The translations under genes and the position numbers were made by a program. From Cymbomonas tetramitiformis (taxonomy: Eukaryota; Chlorophyta; Pyramimonadophyceae; Pyramimonadales; Pyramimonadaceae), in contig LGRX02035364.1 of NCBI GenBank assembly GCA_001247695.2, positions 1 to 64,000 on the forward strand: a DNA stretch of 64,000 bases, in the 5' to 3' direction. The notes under the pieces are model-generated. The model was not told where the DNA came from and did no database searches. It worked only from the letters and a program-made list of their open reading frames with translations. Numbering within the stretch: position 1 is the first letter of the stretch; every line of letters starts with the position of its first letter. Shown piece by piece: positions 34,936-47,241 of the stretch.

Positions 34936-36836
34936 TTCAAGAAGGTGGTGACCACCAGCCCCTGGCACTGATTACCATGCATAAATCATGGCAGATGCTT
35001 GGAAGTAATGATACTCGCCCATGAGGAGATCATGCAGCTAGAAGCAGCATTTTTGTGATAGACAGAATAGGAATGCAATTGGGATAACCCTGAAGGGATC
35101 GGAATAGTAGGATACGCTGGTGCGATGTGCCCTAGGGGATGTGCACCTAGTGAATGGGAACCAATTTCCTGATTGTATCTCTGCATTGGTGTTTTGTGAA
35201 TACCTGTGTGTGCTTAAGTTGGAGAAGAACTAGCAATTACAGGCCTAGTATAGAACCTGCCATTAATTGATAGAACATAAATAGTTTTCAAGTATTTGCT
35301 GCTTTGGGTGCGACTTGTCTTTGCTTGTATTGTATCTGTAGGCGAGACCCTATTCTTTTTTCTGATGGAAATTTCTGGTGTAGATAGGCACATGCCGGAA
35401 TGAGAGACAGTGATACCTGTTTCACTCGTATGCGCAAAAGATCCCACAAAGATCATTCGTCGTCGCATTGCCACTCAGCCAGAACCGCATTCAACGAGAA
35501 GCGCTGGCATGCGCCCTGTGAGGGGCGAAAAAGCCAGCTTCCTGCGCACGATTCAAACACCTAAAACGTGCCGCTGGAGCCGCCGAATGGGGAAATCGGA
35601 AAACACGGTTAGGGGAACAAAACAATCCTGGTGCGTGGTGCGAAAGAGTATGCCGAGAAAACAAAGTTAGATAAGATGTTGACGATCGTGCGGTTTTTCT
35701 GCAAGAACAAGATAACGTGATTTAAAACAGTGCAAAAAACGAAAGGAGAACTAACGGAAGTGATTAGAGAAAACAGTGCAGGAAGAAACCAGTGCGGCAC
35801 AGAGGCGCCGCCAGTCTGCAGCTACGGCGAAATGTTCGGTGAAATGAAGTAATTTAGTGAGGCTGTTCAAATCACAAGTTCAAAATGCATGTTGCGTTCG
35901 AACGTTATCGAGAGCACAACCACCTCTATCGACCAACCAACGCGCAACGCAACAGCGCACGCCCGTGCCCCGCGCCGGACCCACAAATCGGGATGTTAAA
36001 TCGCGACTGGTTGTCCATGCTCGACACTCGCTCGACTGTGACACGGAACGCTCGTCGTCACGTGACACGATTGCAACTATTCCATGTCACACAGATTGGT
36101 CGTGATTACTGTTACGAAAATAATTTATGTTATCAGATATTCATTCCGAAAACGGGGATAAACCTCACACAATCGTTTTTTTGCAAATTTCGTTTTCGCA
36201 CAAATTTAAGTTACATCAAACTCAATGCATCCATAACAAAACATTCACATTCCCAACACATCTTTTTAAATACCCCAAAAATGTGGGTATCCCTTTATGC
36301 TGCGTTTTCGTCTAAGTCTTGAATCGAGCAATAACGTAATACAAAAGATCCAGCCGTTGTCATTGTGGAGGATCTCAATCATGATGGATATTCACCTGAT
36401 TGGAAGCCTGGCATCACAATGCTCAACCATAATGGACGAGGCAGACATATATCGTGATTGACGTGAGCCTTGCATTCCCTTGTTGTGCCTCGTATGTAGA
36501 CCAGGATGCTCGGGATACGGACCAGGATGCGGGCTGCAGCGGTATACATGTACGATCCAAGCGGGCATTGTACGGACCAATCTGGCCTCACACACCTGTG
36601 CCTTTTGCGATGGAGTCTTTTGGAGGCGCGGAAGTTCTTCGACAGTTGTGTACAACGCAGGCAAGACCGATTGTTTCAGGAGGAGGATGATGCAACATGG
36701 AGCATCACGCCGAGCTTTTCGACCTATTGGTTGCAACGGATAGTGGTTGCCTTGCACGGTAGTTCGTAGGGCTACGGGATTGCTTGCAGGACTAGTCATG
36801 ATTATAATTAACATGGGCGAACGCTGGGAATTCGCA
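34936..36836. other. gene-poor region after the SPA gene
   Basis: Contains the SPA 3' UTR and about 1.9 kb in which I find no convincing coding region. Short frames at 35410-35670 and 35885-36322 lack domain features and overlap frames on the other strand. Confidence 0.35.
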
Positions 36837-36841
36837 TTTGC

Positions 36842-36916
36842 GTTTGTTTGTTTGTTTGTTTGTTTGTTTGTTTGTTTGTTTGTTTGTTTGTTTGTTTGTT
36901 TGTTTGTTTGTTTGTT
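36842..36916. repeat. (GTTT)n microsatellite
   Basis: Nearly nineteen perfect GTTT units (75 bp). The long minus-strand frame rich in NKQT and the + strand frames rich in CLFV are only translations of this repeat. Confidence 0.98.
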
Positions 36917-37288
36917 GTGCCTTTGGCATTTCAATTGTGAGATGCGAACCTTACAAAGTTTCTGATACCTCTTTATATATACAAAAGAAGCTTCGCACAA
37001 TTCGACGAGTACCCAATAATGGCACAACATACAAATTCCCCCCCGACTATTAGGGTACACATGGCACAACACAAGTTACAGTTAACGATTGTATCTTATA
37101 TCGATACCTACACATAATCATTATTTTCACTCTGCAACAATAGTCGTTTGCAGGGTAATACGAGCTAACGGCTGTTAAGGCAGAGTGTTATTCTGCTATC
37201 ACAATGTAGAGGTGAAAACAAAATTATGCTATTAGCCAATCAGCTACCTGTCTACAAACACACACACCCACAGTGTTGATGGAGGCCA

Positions 37289-37960
37289 TCATAAAGTGCT
37301 CGCAAGTGTACCTTCGGCCATTGCCTTCCGCAGGTCACCGTGCAACACACCACATCCATTGACGATTCGCTCAACTCCTCCAGTGGTTGCCGGATGAGCC
37401 TCCAGAACTGCCGAGTTATGTGCTACATTTTGGGCCTGGTAGACTTGTGCCACCACTCCGTCGATTGGGTCAACCGACGGAGATGCATCCAAGTACCTCT
37501 CCAGCTCATCTTGCTCTACGGATTCCCCGGTGACATCAGCAACGACGGTGCCACACACATCCACAAATCTCATTTCCATCTCTACAACATCATACGTGTG
37601 CAGAATACGAGGCTCAATATTGCACGCAAGCCCCCCAGAGTCGCCTTTCCACTCGGTCTCAAAAGCTTTGCGAAGCCACGTTGTCTTCTCGTGGACTGCT
37701 GTCAATGTGCCCGCAAGAACACACGCAATAAATACCGAATTCTTCGTCGAAGACTACAAAAGTGGAGAGACCAATCCTAGACACACTACTGCACAAAGGA
37801 TCTTACCTCGCGGTTCCACTTTTTCCGCAAACTTGAATTTGTAGCTCTTGTACCGGGGATTACCGGGGATACCAAGGATATTGGCGTTGCAGTGGTCGGT
37901 GCGAACGAGGATTATAGCATCACATGTTTTGTACGATGGCCAATGCCAAATGCTTTGCAC
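37289..37960 (-). CDS. possible two-exon hypothetical gene
   Basis: On the minus strand, the frame 37705-37289 (FETEWKGDSGGLACN, RYLDASPSVDPIDG) has an ordinary globular composition. About 50 bp upstream an intron-like stretch begins at a strong donor (G|GTAAGATC, near 37806) and ends with TTTTGTAG (about 37757), preceded by a coding-like segment (ILVRTDHCNANILGIPGN, GNPRYKSYKFKFAEK). The phases of the two segments do not match with these sites, so the gene is either decayed or my boundaries are wrong. Family unknown. A + strand frame of similar length overlaps it. Confidence 0.3.
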
Positions 37961-38880
37961 AAATCAAATTCAATAAAATTTTGGAATGACGGCTACTCAG
38001 GGATGGGTGGGTGTCTTGCTTTGGTGTCTTCCGGTCTTGAGCGGGATTGAAAGGCATTTAGAAATTATGCCGATGTCAATATAACCGATTCATCGATACC
38101 ACCAAAAATCAATGTGGAATTGAGCAATTGCGATTTTTGCCCGAGCACCACGATTGATCGACGATGTCGATGCGTCATGGAGTTCCCGCGATCAATGCCG
38201 ATATATGACGCTATGCCAGTGATGTATCGGTACTAATGGTGCGAAAAATTGCAAATCTGGAATACTGTAGATCAATACCAATGTTCAGTTGTTTACGACA
38301 AATCGATTGCATCGGTTATCGGAACTATCGATGTTCAACCTTGGTCTATCCTCGTTCTATGGTGAATACACGACATCGTCTTTGCGCAAATGTATAGCCG
38401 AGTAACATTGTAACTACTGTATATTGTATACTTGTAAGTCACCACCGCCGCCCACTAACTATCTGGCACTTTATATATCGTTTCTACATAAAAATGAATG
38501 ATTGAATTCAGCCTGGTTGTCGATGCACTTTGCGCTTGTTAAGTTGGTATCTTACTTTGTGCCTTGTATCCATAATTCCATATTACACTTTAAGTACATA
38601 AGTAGCGGGCATGCCGCTACGTAGTGTCTTGTCATTTGCTCAATGAGCTCTTGAGTGTGATGGGTTATTTTTGTTGTAATATAAACCGGGTTGTTTGAAA
38701 AAAAAAAAAGGAGGTTATAACATGCCATACGGCGCCGTGGGGTGTTCGTTGGGCTACAACTAACCCTGGGTTATTAAAAACCCCCGGGGTTCGAGAAAAC
38801 CTAGCTTGTGCTATGTGTGACCGTTCCGTTTCGCGGTAGATAGCAGTACTCATACACGGTACGATTGTTCGACTGCGGAT
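37961..38880. other. non-coding region
   Basis: No gene seen. A weak inverted repeat of ATAACCGAT..ATCGAT type lies between about 38075 and 38335 and may be an old MITE. A run of ten A lies at about 38699. Confidence 0.3.
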
Positions 38881-38884
38881 TTAG

Positions 38885-39300
38885 GTTTCCGGTACCAGTA
38901 TTTTTTAGGGTTCAGTGATCGCTTATATGATCGTGAACATCGATGTTCACGATCAAGATCATCTGTTCATGAACACGCGATCATGCTCGTGCTCACGAGG
39001 ATTTCCAAATGTTCGTTGATCGTTGATCGGTTCACAATCGTTAGCTAGGCGAGAGCAAAGCCCGCAAATGGCCCAAATGAACACTCGGGAAAATTGCGAA
39101 ATCGAACGCTCCCCCCGACCAAAATCTGATTTTCTTATGAATTGATGTGATACTTTTGAAGTTTGATGTGAAAATCTGAAACATCTCATCAAAATTCCAA
39201 TAATTTGAGCCCGAATATGTTCATGAACATGTTCTTGAAATCGGTCGATGTTCACTTACTGTTCATTTAGGCGCTGATCGCGAACATTCCGATCGTGCTC
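38885..39300. repeat. cluster of palindromes with GTTCA/TGAAC words
   Basis: A perfect 26-bp palindrome at 38929-38954 is centred on ATCGAT with GTGAAC/GTTCAC arms. TGTTCATGAACA-like palindromes follow at about 38963 and 39219, and GATCGTG..CACGATC words recur near both ends. The arrangement suggests a foldback element of about 400 bp, but I could not define its termini. Confidence 0.5.
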
Positions 39301-39455
39301 ACCTTAAAAAAGCGAACGCCGAACCGTAAGTATTTTTAATCACAGTTCTCAGTTCACCTTGAACCGAAACCACTTCATTATGCGTATTTCCGACACCCCG
39401 CATAGGGTATTCTAGTAGGTCGTGGACCCGCAATCCACGCTATTTTCTGACAGAC

Positions 39456-41852
39456 ACGGTGAAATAACAGTAAATATATACGACGACGGTGGGATATATG
39501 TGCAGTTATTCAGTCTCCACAAACGCTGTGAAGCTGAGACGAGATGCTCGGGTGGTATCAAAGTCTAAGATGCATGAAAATAACAGGGGGTTTTATTTTC
39601 CCCACCACTGATGACAAAGCTGACCTGGCACCTCGGGTCGAGGGGTGACATAAAAACCAGAGCTCCCTCCCCCCAGCAAGGGGGTGGAAGTCTGTGTCTC
39701 CATGACACCACCTCGAAGAGGTGAGGTGACAGACCAGACATGCAAGCTAGACACCCTACCCCTAAAGCACACAGATTGTCACAGGCCCATAGGGACATTC
39801 TTTAGTCCAACTAGTTGCGGATCCCCGCTTGGGCGTTGGCCCGGAACAAGCTGCAGTCTAGGAGGGCAAATACTGGAATGTCACAGGAACTGTTAAAGTC
39901 TAATTCAGAAACAGGGGTCTCCACATGTTGGCACCGGCGATTGGCGGTGACGTGGAGCTCGATGTTCAGTTGGAGTTGCTGACATACGGGTTTGGGGACG
40001 GAATCCAAGGGGTCTCCCGAAAGGCCGGCCAGTCAACAAAGTCCTCGTCCTCGTGCTGCACGATGGAGAAAGCTGCGGGCGCGCCGCGATTGTCCCCGCT
40101 GCAAAGCGGGGGCACCTCCTGTGAACGGTCGATGCCGCGATGTGGAGGCGGCTCCACCGGGAAGCGGACAGGCATGGCGGCCGCGTCGGGTGGAGGAGCT
40201 GCATCCTGCGGCGCAGGCTCGAGTGCGCGGAGGGCGTGGGTCTGAGGTGCGTCCGAAGGCGGCCACGCGGACATGGGAGGGGGCTTGGGGGGAGCAGAAG
40301 GAGCGAGGGCGGGGGCACGCCCCGGTGCGAACGCGTGGACGCACACGTAGGGTCATACAGTACGCCGTCGGTGCCCATGTGGCCGGTCGCGTGACGGCCC
40401 ACAGCCTGAAGCACGTCACGCACGGCATGCCGGTGCCATCCCAAATACGATAGCGCCCGCCACTCTCCTGCTTCTTCCATGTGCCCTCCGGCGGGATGAA
40501 CTTGCGCCTGCCGAGGGCGTAAGCAGCCGCGGCAGGCTCCTTCCCGCCACCACCACCGGTGCGGGTAGCACCACCAGGCGCGGAGAGTCGGGCAAGGGGG
40601 GACTCATCCCGGAAAATCTTACCAAGCCGAGCAGAGTGAGGGAGGCGAAGGTGAAGTTGTTAACGGTGCCAAGCTCGCGCAGCACCACCATATATAACGG
40701 GGTGACGTAAGGGGAAACGGCCGCAGACGATCGGAGGACGGTGTAGAGGTCCTCCACGAGGTTGCGGTCGGAGTAGTCAGCGTGGAGCCGGCGATGTTTG
40801 TCGGCGAGGGTACGCACGCCAACCAGTTGAGCCGCGGGCTCGATGGTCTCGTCACTCACGGTCGAGCGAAGGCGGACCCAAAAACGATGTGTGTCGGGTT
40901 CGCCATCTCGCCAATGCCCTCGACATGGTAGCGCAGGCGCTGCAAAGCGCAGCGCCCGTCGTGCGGGTAAATATAGGAGGGCTCCTCGTAGAGCGAGAGT
41001 GCCATGCCACGAAGCATAGTAGGCAGCACGATAAAAATAAGTTCGTTGATGGTGTAGTGGTACACGTCGTAATCGAAGTACAGATCCAGAAGTTTGAAGA
41101 CCTCGTCGCGGGAAATAGGGCCGAAGACGTGGGACATGTTCGCCAAAAGTACGGCGAAGGCAGTCTCGGAGTCAGGTCCATCCAAAGAGAGGCCCACATT
41201 CGACTCGAATCCATGTGAAGTTGTGAACGAAGGAGCTTGGCCAGCTCCTCACCATAAGCAAAGGTATAGTCCAAATTCTCAATAATTTCAGCTCGTTGGG
41301 AGGCTCTGACAGGCGTAGATGTCCATACGTTGTTGTCGTGATGGAACTCGACAGCAGTGGGCGAACGCGATACCGGCGTAGGACGGGTAAGGAGCGTCGA
41401 CATGGGCACCACCGGGTCGCCAGACGAATCCCCAGATGGGTTGGAGGCACTGGGGGTAGGAGAAGCCCCGCCATTGGGTCGGGCAGCGCGAAGGCGCGGC
41501 TGGCAAGCGAGATGCATTTTGCGGACATTGCTGGAAGTACGTAGTGCGAAATGTTGAATCCACCGAAGTGAAAACGGTCGATGTGTTCGAGGACAAGGTG
41601 CTCGAATAATCTTCCGCTGTCCAAGGGGCACGCGGGGCGAAGATGGTGGCGAAGAGGACGAAGGTGCTCTGCCAAATCACGCGAAAAAGGGAGGCGTGAA
41701 CCGCACACGGTGCGGGATCAAAGAAAATGAGAGCGTGAGCGAACTCGCCCGTCGAGCGGTGAGGCCCAACACCTGGGAGAGACGGTGAAATAACAGTAAA
41801 TAAATATATACGACGACGGTGGGATATATGTGCAGTTATTCAGTCTCCACAA
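39456..41852 (-). mobile_element. gag-only retroelement with short direct terminal repeats
   Basis: Direct repeats of 67 bp (39456-39522) and 71 bp (41782-41852) flank a minus-strand gag gene. They share ACGGTGAAATAACAGTAAA and GTGCAGTTATTCAGTCTCCA and differ mainly by one extra TAAA. In the gag orientation they begin TGTGGAGACTG. They would be very short LTRs, as in TRIM/TR-GAG elements. No clear target duplication is visible, and no polymerase genes lie between the repeats. Confidence 0.65.
39960..41631 (-). pseudogene. Gag-like gene of family 2, frameshifted
   Basis: Coding capacity is spread over three frames: about 41527-41197 (NLDYTFAYGEELAKLLRSQ), 41197-40856 (YHYTINELIFIVLPTMLRG, then RLRYHVEGI), 40859-40490 (ADKHRRLHADYSD), then a Cys motif PCVTCFRLW near 40420 and a tail with DWPAF..TPWIP near 40000. 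The same blocks in the same order occur in the + strand gene at 47.7-49.6 kb (YHYDVNYMVFTMLSVLLRG, ADKHRHYHADFSD, PCLVCFRMW, DWPAF..GPVWIP). This shows they are homologous Gag genes and that at least two frameshifts have broken this copy, unless they are programmed. Confidence 0.7.
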
Positions 41853-42848
41853 GAGTATAGGAAAGCGAGGACGATGCCAACTTTCTCAAATGAAGATTTC
41901 CTCGCGGCTAAGGATATAAAGTGCGTGGGGTGCGGCACCCTGAAAAACAGGTCTCGGAAATGGATTTCGACCCTTGGATCAACCGCTATGAGCGTTGACC
42001 TGATCGCCAACGGGCTTTGACCAAGGGTCCTGGCGAGAGCATGATGAGGCAATTTCCCAGAATTGTGTGCTGCTCATTGGTAAACATTTTGACCATGCAG
42101 AGGTATCAGTATTAACTACAAATAAAGGCTATTTGAACGTGAAACAACGTGCGCCTACTTGCTTGCATAGGTCCATCATCCCGTGATTCGTGCGGTTGAA
42201 AGCGGTCTTGAAGGCTAGGGTTTCAACCGCACTTCAACGTTCCAGCTCGTTATTCGCTCGAGATGAAACGTTGAGTGTTCGCTTTCAGTAAGTTTATTTG
42301 CGGATAGCGTATGAAAATTATATGCACCTATATATCGCACTTCAAAGAAGGCGTCCGCGATTCTCATGCTCGTTGCGCAAGGCACCGGCCGTATGGAGAA
42401 ATCGCGGATGTACACTTCGAAGTGCGATGTGGTACAACCGGGTACACTTCGTTCTCGACGCATATAGGGGTTTTCGAACCTCAGGAACAAGATTCCGGTG
42501 CGCTAGAACACGATCCTACACGATCCCGAGAGTTATAAAAAATTGGCGAGGTTCGAAAAACCGGAAAAAGTGCTCAAATGAAGAGATTTGGAAGTGATAA
42601 AGCAAGGCTGGTGATACCAGCTGCTTGTATGCATACATGGTTGAAATTTTCTTTGTAACTGCATTCAAAAAATGCAATATACCATGCATATATCACGGTT
42701 TACACGGGTTTACCGCAGGGCGGCAGATGGTTTTGCACTCGCACAGAGTTTGAGAAATGCGTCTGGCCCGATTCTGATCGGGGATTTCTGGATTTCGATC
42801 GAAAGACCGGACCATGCAATCATATACAAGAGCACACTTGTGTTTCTC
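41853..42848. other. non-coding region with a small foldback
   Basis: No gene is supported. At about 42332-42434 the words ATCGCACTTC and TCCGCGATT are inverted around a GC-rich loop, giving a foldback of about 100 bp. Open frames here are short. Confidence 0.4.
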
Positions 42849-42852
42849 TTAA

Positions 42853-43453
42853 CACCGTAAGGGCGAATTCGTTTTCAGCAGTATGGGATCAGTATGAGGG
42901 CGGAAACATCCATAATTGCCACGGTAGTCAACTATTGGATATCTATGAAGTCTTAGTGCCCATATTGGGGACTTGGGCAAGGTCCCTCAACCCTGCAATG
43001 CCCACCAAACTCGGTTTATCGAGTGGGGGACTTTGTGGAAAGTGCAGGGGTGTTCTGCTGCCAGGTGACAAAAGCGTGCTCTATGGAGAGTGCTATAAAG
43101 GCTTCAAATCAAGGATATGGTATTTTCCCCCATTGGTATACACCATGATACGTCATCGCCCACTCATAACATCAAGTCAATAGTGGTGTCATGTTCATGG
43201 CGCATGCCCAAAAATGCCCCCAGCAGCTGTTCAATCGAATTTCCTTAAGTATGGTGATGGTGGGTTACATATATTCATGTGTGCACATACGGTGCGAGGG
43301 TGATAACAAAGTGCCATATCATCCACCAATACAAGGTATGCGAAGAATCGTGGCAAATGGATGTCTAGAACTTGAGTTATTGTCGAAAACGTGAAAATAA
43401 GTTTCTGGAAAACAGGATCAGTATGAGCAGTATGGCAATTCGCCCTTAAGGTG
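42853..43453. mobile_element. MITE with TTAA target duplication (second family)
   Basis: TTAA (42849-42852 and 43454-43457) flanks termini CACCGTAAGGGCGAATT and, inverted, CACCTTAAGGGCGAATT. Further inside, AGCAGTATGGGATCAGTATG is partly repeated in inverted orientation near 43415-43435. The 601-bp body has only short frames. TTAA duplications and a short TIR fit a piggyBac-like non-autonomous element, with ends unlike those of the MITE at 2665-2905. Confidence 0.75.
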
Positions 43454-44047
43454 TTAAACGTTTCCGATTTTACCCTCTATGGAGGGTTAAGATTTCAGAT
43501 CGATCAACGGTGCAGATTTCACTTCTCGACAACGTTGAGGTACATACTGTATAGCCAGGAAAGGCACACCACCCACGCGTGGGTGGGGGCGGCCATAAAC
43601 GCGGCGCAGTGGTTAGCTTGTGTTCCATGAGTTTTTTGGCCACCCAAGCCCGAGGTCCCGGGTTCGAGCCCCGCAATGGACAGATTGAGCTTACGAAAAT
43701 CGTGACGCAAACGTGGGGCGTTCATGCATACCCTGGCTCATTTTGGGGGGTTTGACATCTATTTTGGGGGGGCAAGGTATGGTGCCATTTAATTCGCATA
43801 TTGTGGGGCTATAGGGCGGTCAAAGGGTGTGTCATACCCCGTATGACATTTGTATGATAGGGTGGCATACCCGCTTGTCATACCATATTTCATCGCCTTG
43901 TACACCTTGGAAATAGCTAGAATGAAGGGCCCATGCGGCGAGGGTCCACATGGGCACTCCTAATCTATCGGTATGATGCCATGGTGCACGGTCCTCGCCA
44001 AATGCATGCATCCCATGAGCTGAGATCAAAAGTGAGCCCACTTCGCA
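43454..44047. repeat. non-coding region with a tRNA-like SINE head
   Basis: At about 43608-43676 there is a tRNA-like A box (GGCGCAGTGGTTAGC) and a B box (GGTTCGAGCCC) with a nearly complete T arm, but no acceptor stem. This is typical of a SINE head. I cannot define the SINE body. The rest shows no gene. Confidence 0.4.
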
Positions 44048-44052
44048 CTCAC

Positions 44053-44246
44053 TGCTGGATTCAGTGACCCGTAGGTCATAACTTACTCTGACTCCCGATA
44101 GCTGTACCAGTACTCGTACAGTACTAGGTGACAGATACCTAGGTTACAGACCGCCTTATATTCGTTTATCTCTTATAATCAATTTACACTTGTATGAGAA
44201 ACTATTCAGTGACCACCCGATATAATACGTTATATTATATCTCACA
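44053..44246 (+). repeat. 5' LTR
   Basis: It contains TATA-rich stretches (CGATATAATACG, TTATATTATATC) near its 3' end and the palindromic word AGTACTCGTACAGTACT. It is nearly identical to 47242-47435. Confidence 0.93.
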
Positions 44247-44617
44247 GGTTATGGGGTATTACCCCGCTTTTCTCACTGCTGACTTTGCCATGATTGGCTA
44301 AGCTTTTCCGCTTGGCGGGGCGTTGGGGCCTCGCGAGGTGTTGAATTGGCCACTTTAGGGCGTGCGGTTTGCGCTAGGTTGCGGTGAGATTTCGGATTGG
44401 GACTTTCGGCAACTTCTTCGAGTGTCCGCGTTGGATTTTGTTTTAGACTTGGCTTGATCACCCCTGTCGACATCTCCTTGGCCGTCGCGTATTCGACTTC
44501 GTTGATTTCGTTCGACCCCATCTTCTCCTTACTCCGCAACTGCATTACGGTCGCCCGCCACCTTACAATTTGCGCCTCGCCTTTTCCCCAACCCCCCTCC
44601 TATAGGAATTTATTCTG

Positions 44618-47034
44618 ATGACTTCATCCTCTGTTGGTACACCGGCCATGGGCGCTAGAATGCGCCTAGACTCTATTTTTGCTAGGAACGTGGGTGCTCG
44701 CTATAAGAGCACCCCGCAGTCAGCGAAGGTCGTGCTCGCTGCTGCTGACAGGACACGCGGCAATGCCGTGTTACAATCGTCCTGGGACACTGACGTTGTG
44801 AAGCGTGTCGCGAAGGACACATTGGGAACGAAGGCGTCTTCGTTTTCAGGGAGTGAACCACATCGTCAACTGCTTTGGGATTCCTTGGTGACTGCCTTGG
44901 AGGCATCTTTTGTCAACAAGGACAACGCCAACGAGGACATCTTTGACCTCGTGGACGTCACCAAAGAGGTTCACCCGATCTTCAACGACATTTTACTTCG
45001 TGCGTTGGTCTCTTTGACAACACCCCACTCTCCAGCTCGAAGGCGGGTTGACGCTTCGGCTCGGATTTCTCCGCGCGACGGTAAGCGTGCCCTCCTTGAA
45101 TCACCAAGCGGCTGCTGCCGCCTGGGCATCGGCCGCTCCGCCATCACGAGGAGCTCTTGAGCATTTCTTTTGGGTCCTCTGTTGATCCAGAGCCCTTAGT
45201 GGCCCAATTTGATGAGTGCCTAAAGGCTATCGCGGCTAGCGGAGCAGGCCCTCTGGACGACGAGGCTGCCAAGAGACAGCTCCTAGCGGCACTGGACACC
45301 GAATTTTACAAGGAGGTGATCACCCCGCTTCGCCTTGACACTGAATTGGCGAAGGTGAGCATCGAGGAGGTTTACACCCACATTCTGGAAGTGTGGTGGT
45401 GTGCGAACCCTAATGGCCCTCCTACCCGCCCCAAGGCAGCCGCACCTATCCCGACGCACACGCCTCTCGGATTGGCTTACGCAGGTGGGGAGCCGAGTGA
45501 CGTCTCGGGCTTCCTCGAGGAATTCGCTCGTATCATTGGTGAGGCCTCTGCCCTGCTTGCCTCCCTCCGTCATGACGAGCGCGAGATTGCACGAGACACG
45601 CCACCGCCACGGAATGATTCTCACCGTCCGCATGGAGGCGGTGGTGTGAGATTTCCACCGTCCAAGTGGCGTGATGAGCGAAACCGTCGTACGGACGGTA
45701 AATTTCACGGACGTGACCGTCGCGTGGGATGGAAGCACCGCTTCGGAGCGTCCCCACTCCCGAAAGGCGGGAATTGGCCTCAGGGTATTAGGGCGCAGGG
45801 TGCTAGGAGCATCTCGTTTCACTCTGCATCCTCGGCCTTCGTACAGGAGTGCCCGCTCTGCCCTGGGCATTTTCACGACACTGCACGTTGCCCTGAGGTG
45901 TGTGGTTCGTGCGATGTTGACCTACGTGATGCCGCCATGGACTTGGACGAGGTGGTTTCGGCCTTCCAGACCGCCTTCGACAACGAGAACGACGAGGACT
46001 TCGCTGACTTATGCCACGAGCACGACCAGCCACTAGTGCGTACCGATCCTGAGCCCTTCACCTACCCGGTGCGGCACGACGTGGGATTACGTGCCCACTT
46101 TGCGGGCTTGGGTCATGGTGCTTCGGGCGACGGCATGGAGGGTGTGCTCTCGGATGCACGGGGCGTCCTTGAGTCCCTGCGGTCTGCGGCTACGGCTGCA
46201 CAGGTCGGTGGTGCTACCGCAGCTGGTAAGCAACCACCGCTGTACATCGGTACTTTGTCTGTACCGCAGGTGGTGTGCGATGCGCCACCACCTGCCAATC
46301 ACGAGATCGACGCTGGGCTCCACCCTGTTTCGGCATCGGACCCCGCTTCTTTCGGGTCCCCTTTCGAGGAGCCACTACATGTCTCTTTTATGGACCGTGT
46401 AATGCCAACATGCCCTAACACATCTCTTAAATTGTGCTCGATTGACTCGGTTCACGAGCCGATTCACACGGGAGAGCTTTCCGTGATCGACGATGACAAC
46501 GACTCCGACGGTTTTTCTTATTCCGGAGACGAGATTCCCTCGGCCCCACCGGCTACACGGTCACGTGTTGGTGTGGCAACATTGCCGAGGGTCTTCTCTT
46601 TTACATCTCTAGCCCTGCCCGCACTCATGTGTCTTGCATGTGTATCAGCGGTTCAGGGTTCGGTGGTGCTCGATCGAGACCCTGAATTCACCACAACAGT
46701 ACATCCCACTGGGGTGACTGTCAACAGTTTGTCTGCCTTGCCGTACACTCTTCCTTTCGGCATTCCTTTTCCTTCTTTGGTTTCGGCAGGTTTGAGTTCA
46801 TATTTTCAATTTTCGGAATTCCTAATTTTGCTCTACGAGTCTTCTCCTGCCCCTGGTTTCTGGTCTTGGCTTCTGGATTATGGTTCTGGCTTCTGGTTCT
46901 GGACTCTGGGCTCTGGACTCTGGTTCTGGATTATGACTTCTGGACTCTGGTTCTGGTTGAACATCTTTGACACTGACAACTTCTTCAACTTTGGTGAACT
47001 CTGCAACTTTGTAGACCATTTTGAAAGTGGCTGA
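44618..47034 (+). CDS. Gag-like protein of the LTR element (frameshifted)
   Basis: The first frame runs 44618-45160 (MTSSSVGTPAMGARM to about VSLTTPHSPARRR). A segment in another frame (NHQAAAAWASAAPPSRG, about 45100-45150) follows, and the main frame continues from about 45140 to 47034. The central part is alpha-helical (VDPEPLVAQFDECLKAIAAS). It is followed by a basic region and a Cys/His knuckle CPLCPGHFHDTARCPEVC near 45855. The C-terminal 150 residues are unusual: a hydrophobic stretch (TSLALPALMCLACVSAV) and then a Trp/Phe/Ser/Gly repeat (GSGFWFWTLGSGLWFW). The two frame changes may be mutations, ribosomal frameshifts, or an intron using GACG|GTAAGC at about 45080. Confidence 0.7.
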
Positions 47035-47241
47035 GTATCTGGAAAATTGAGCTGTAGGAACTTAGCTTGAAAGCAGTATCCTAGCAGCAGTTTTAGGAAG
47101 GGACCGCCCTGGCTAAAGCACAGGCCTCCCTCTAGCAGTTTCCAGCTACGAGCTGTTTGTTGTTATTTCGGAACAATTTGCTTTGTCTGTGCTCCGCTCT
47201 CTGCCACCTGTAACATCACTATGTACAGTCACAGGGTGGTG

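Noticed and set aside
36392..37072. 226-codon minus-strand frame with NKQT repeats
   Set aside because: It is a translation of the (GTTT)n microsatellite with unrelated flanks.
37340..37780. 146-codon + strand frame
   Set aside because: It is antisense to a minus-strand segment that has a more protein-like composition and nearby splice-like sites. Neither is strong.
42852..43450. AAGGGCGAATTC next to 42860 and its inverse near 43440 look like a TA-cloning vector border
   Set aside because: The 12-mer is part of a longer terminal inverted repeat with TTAA on both sides and diverges from the vector right after it. No other vector sequence is present.
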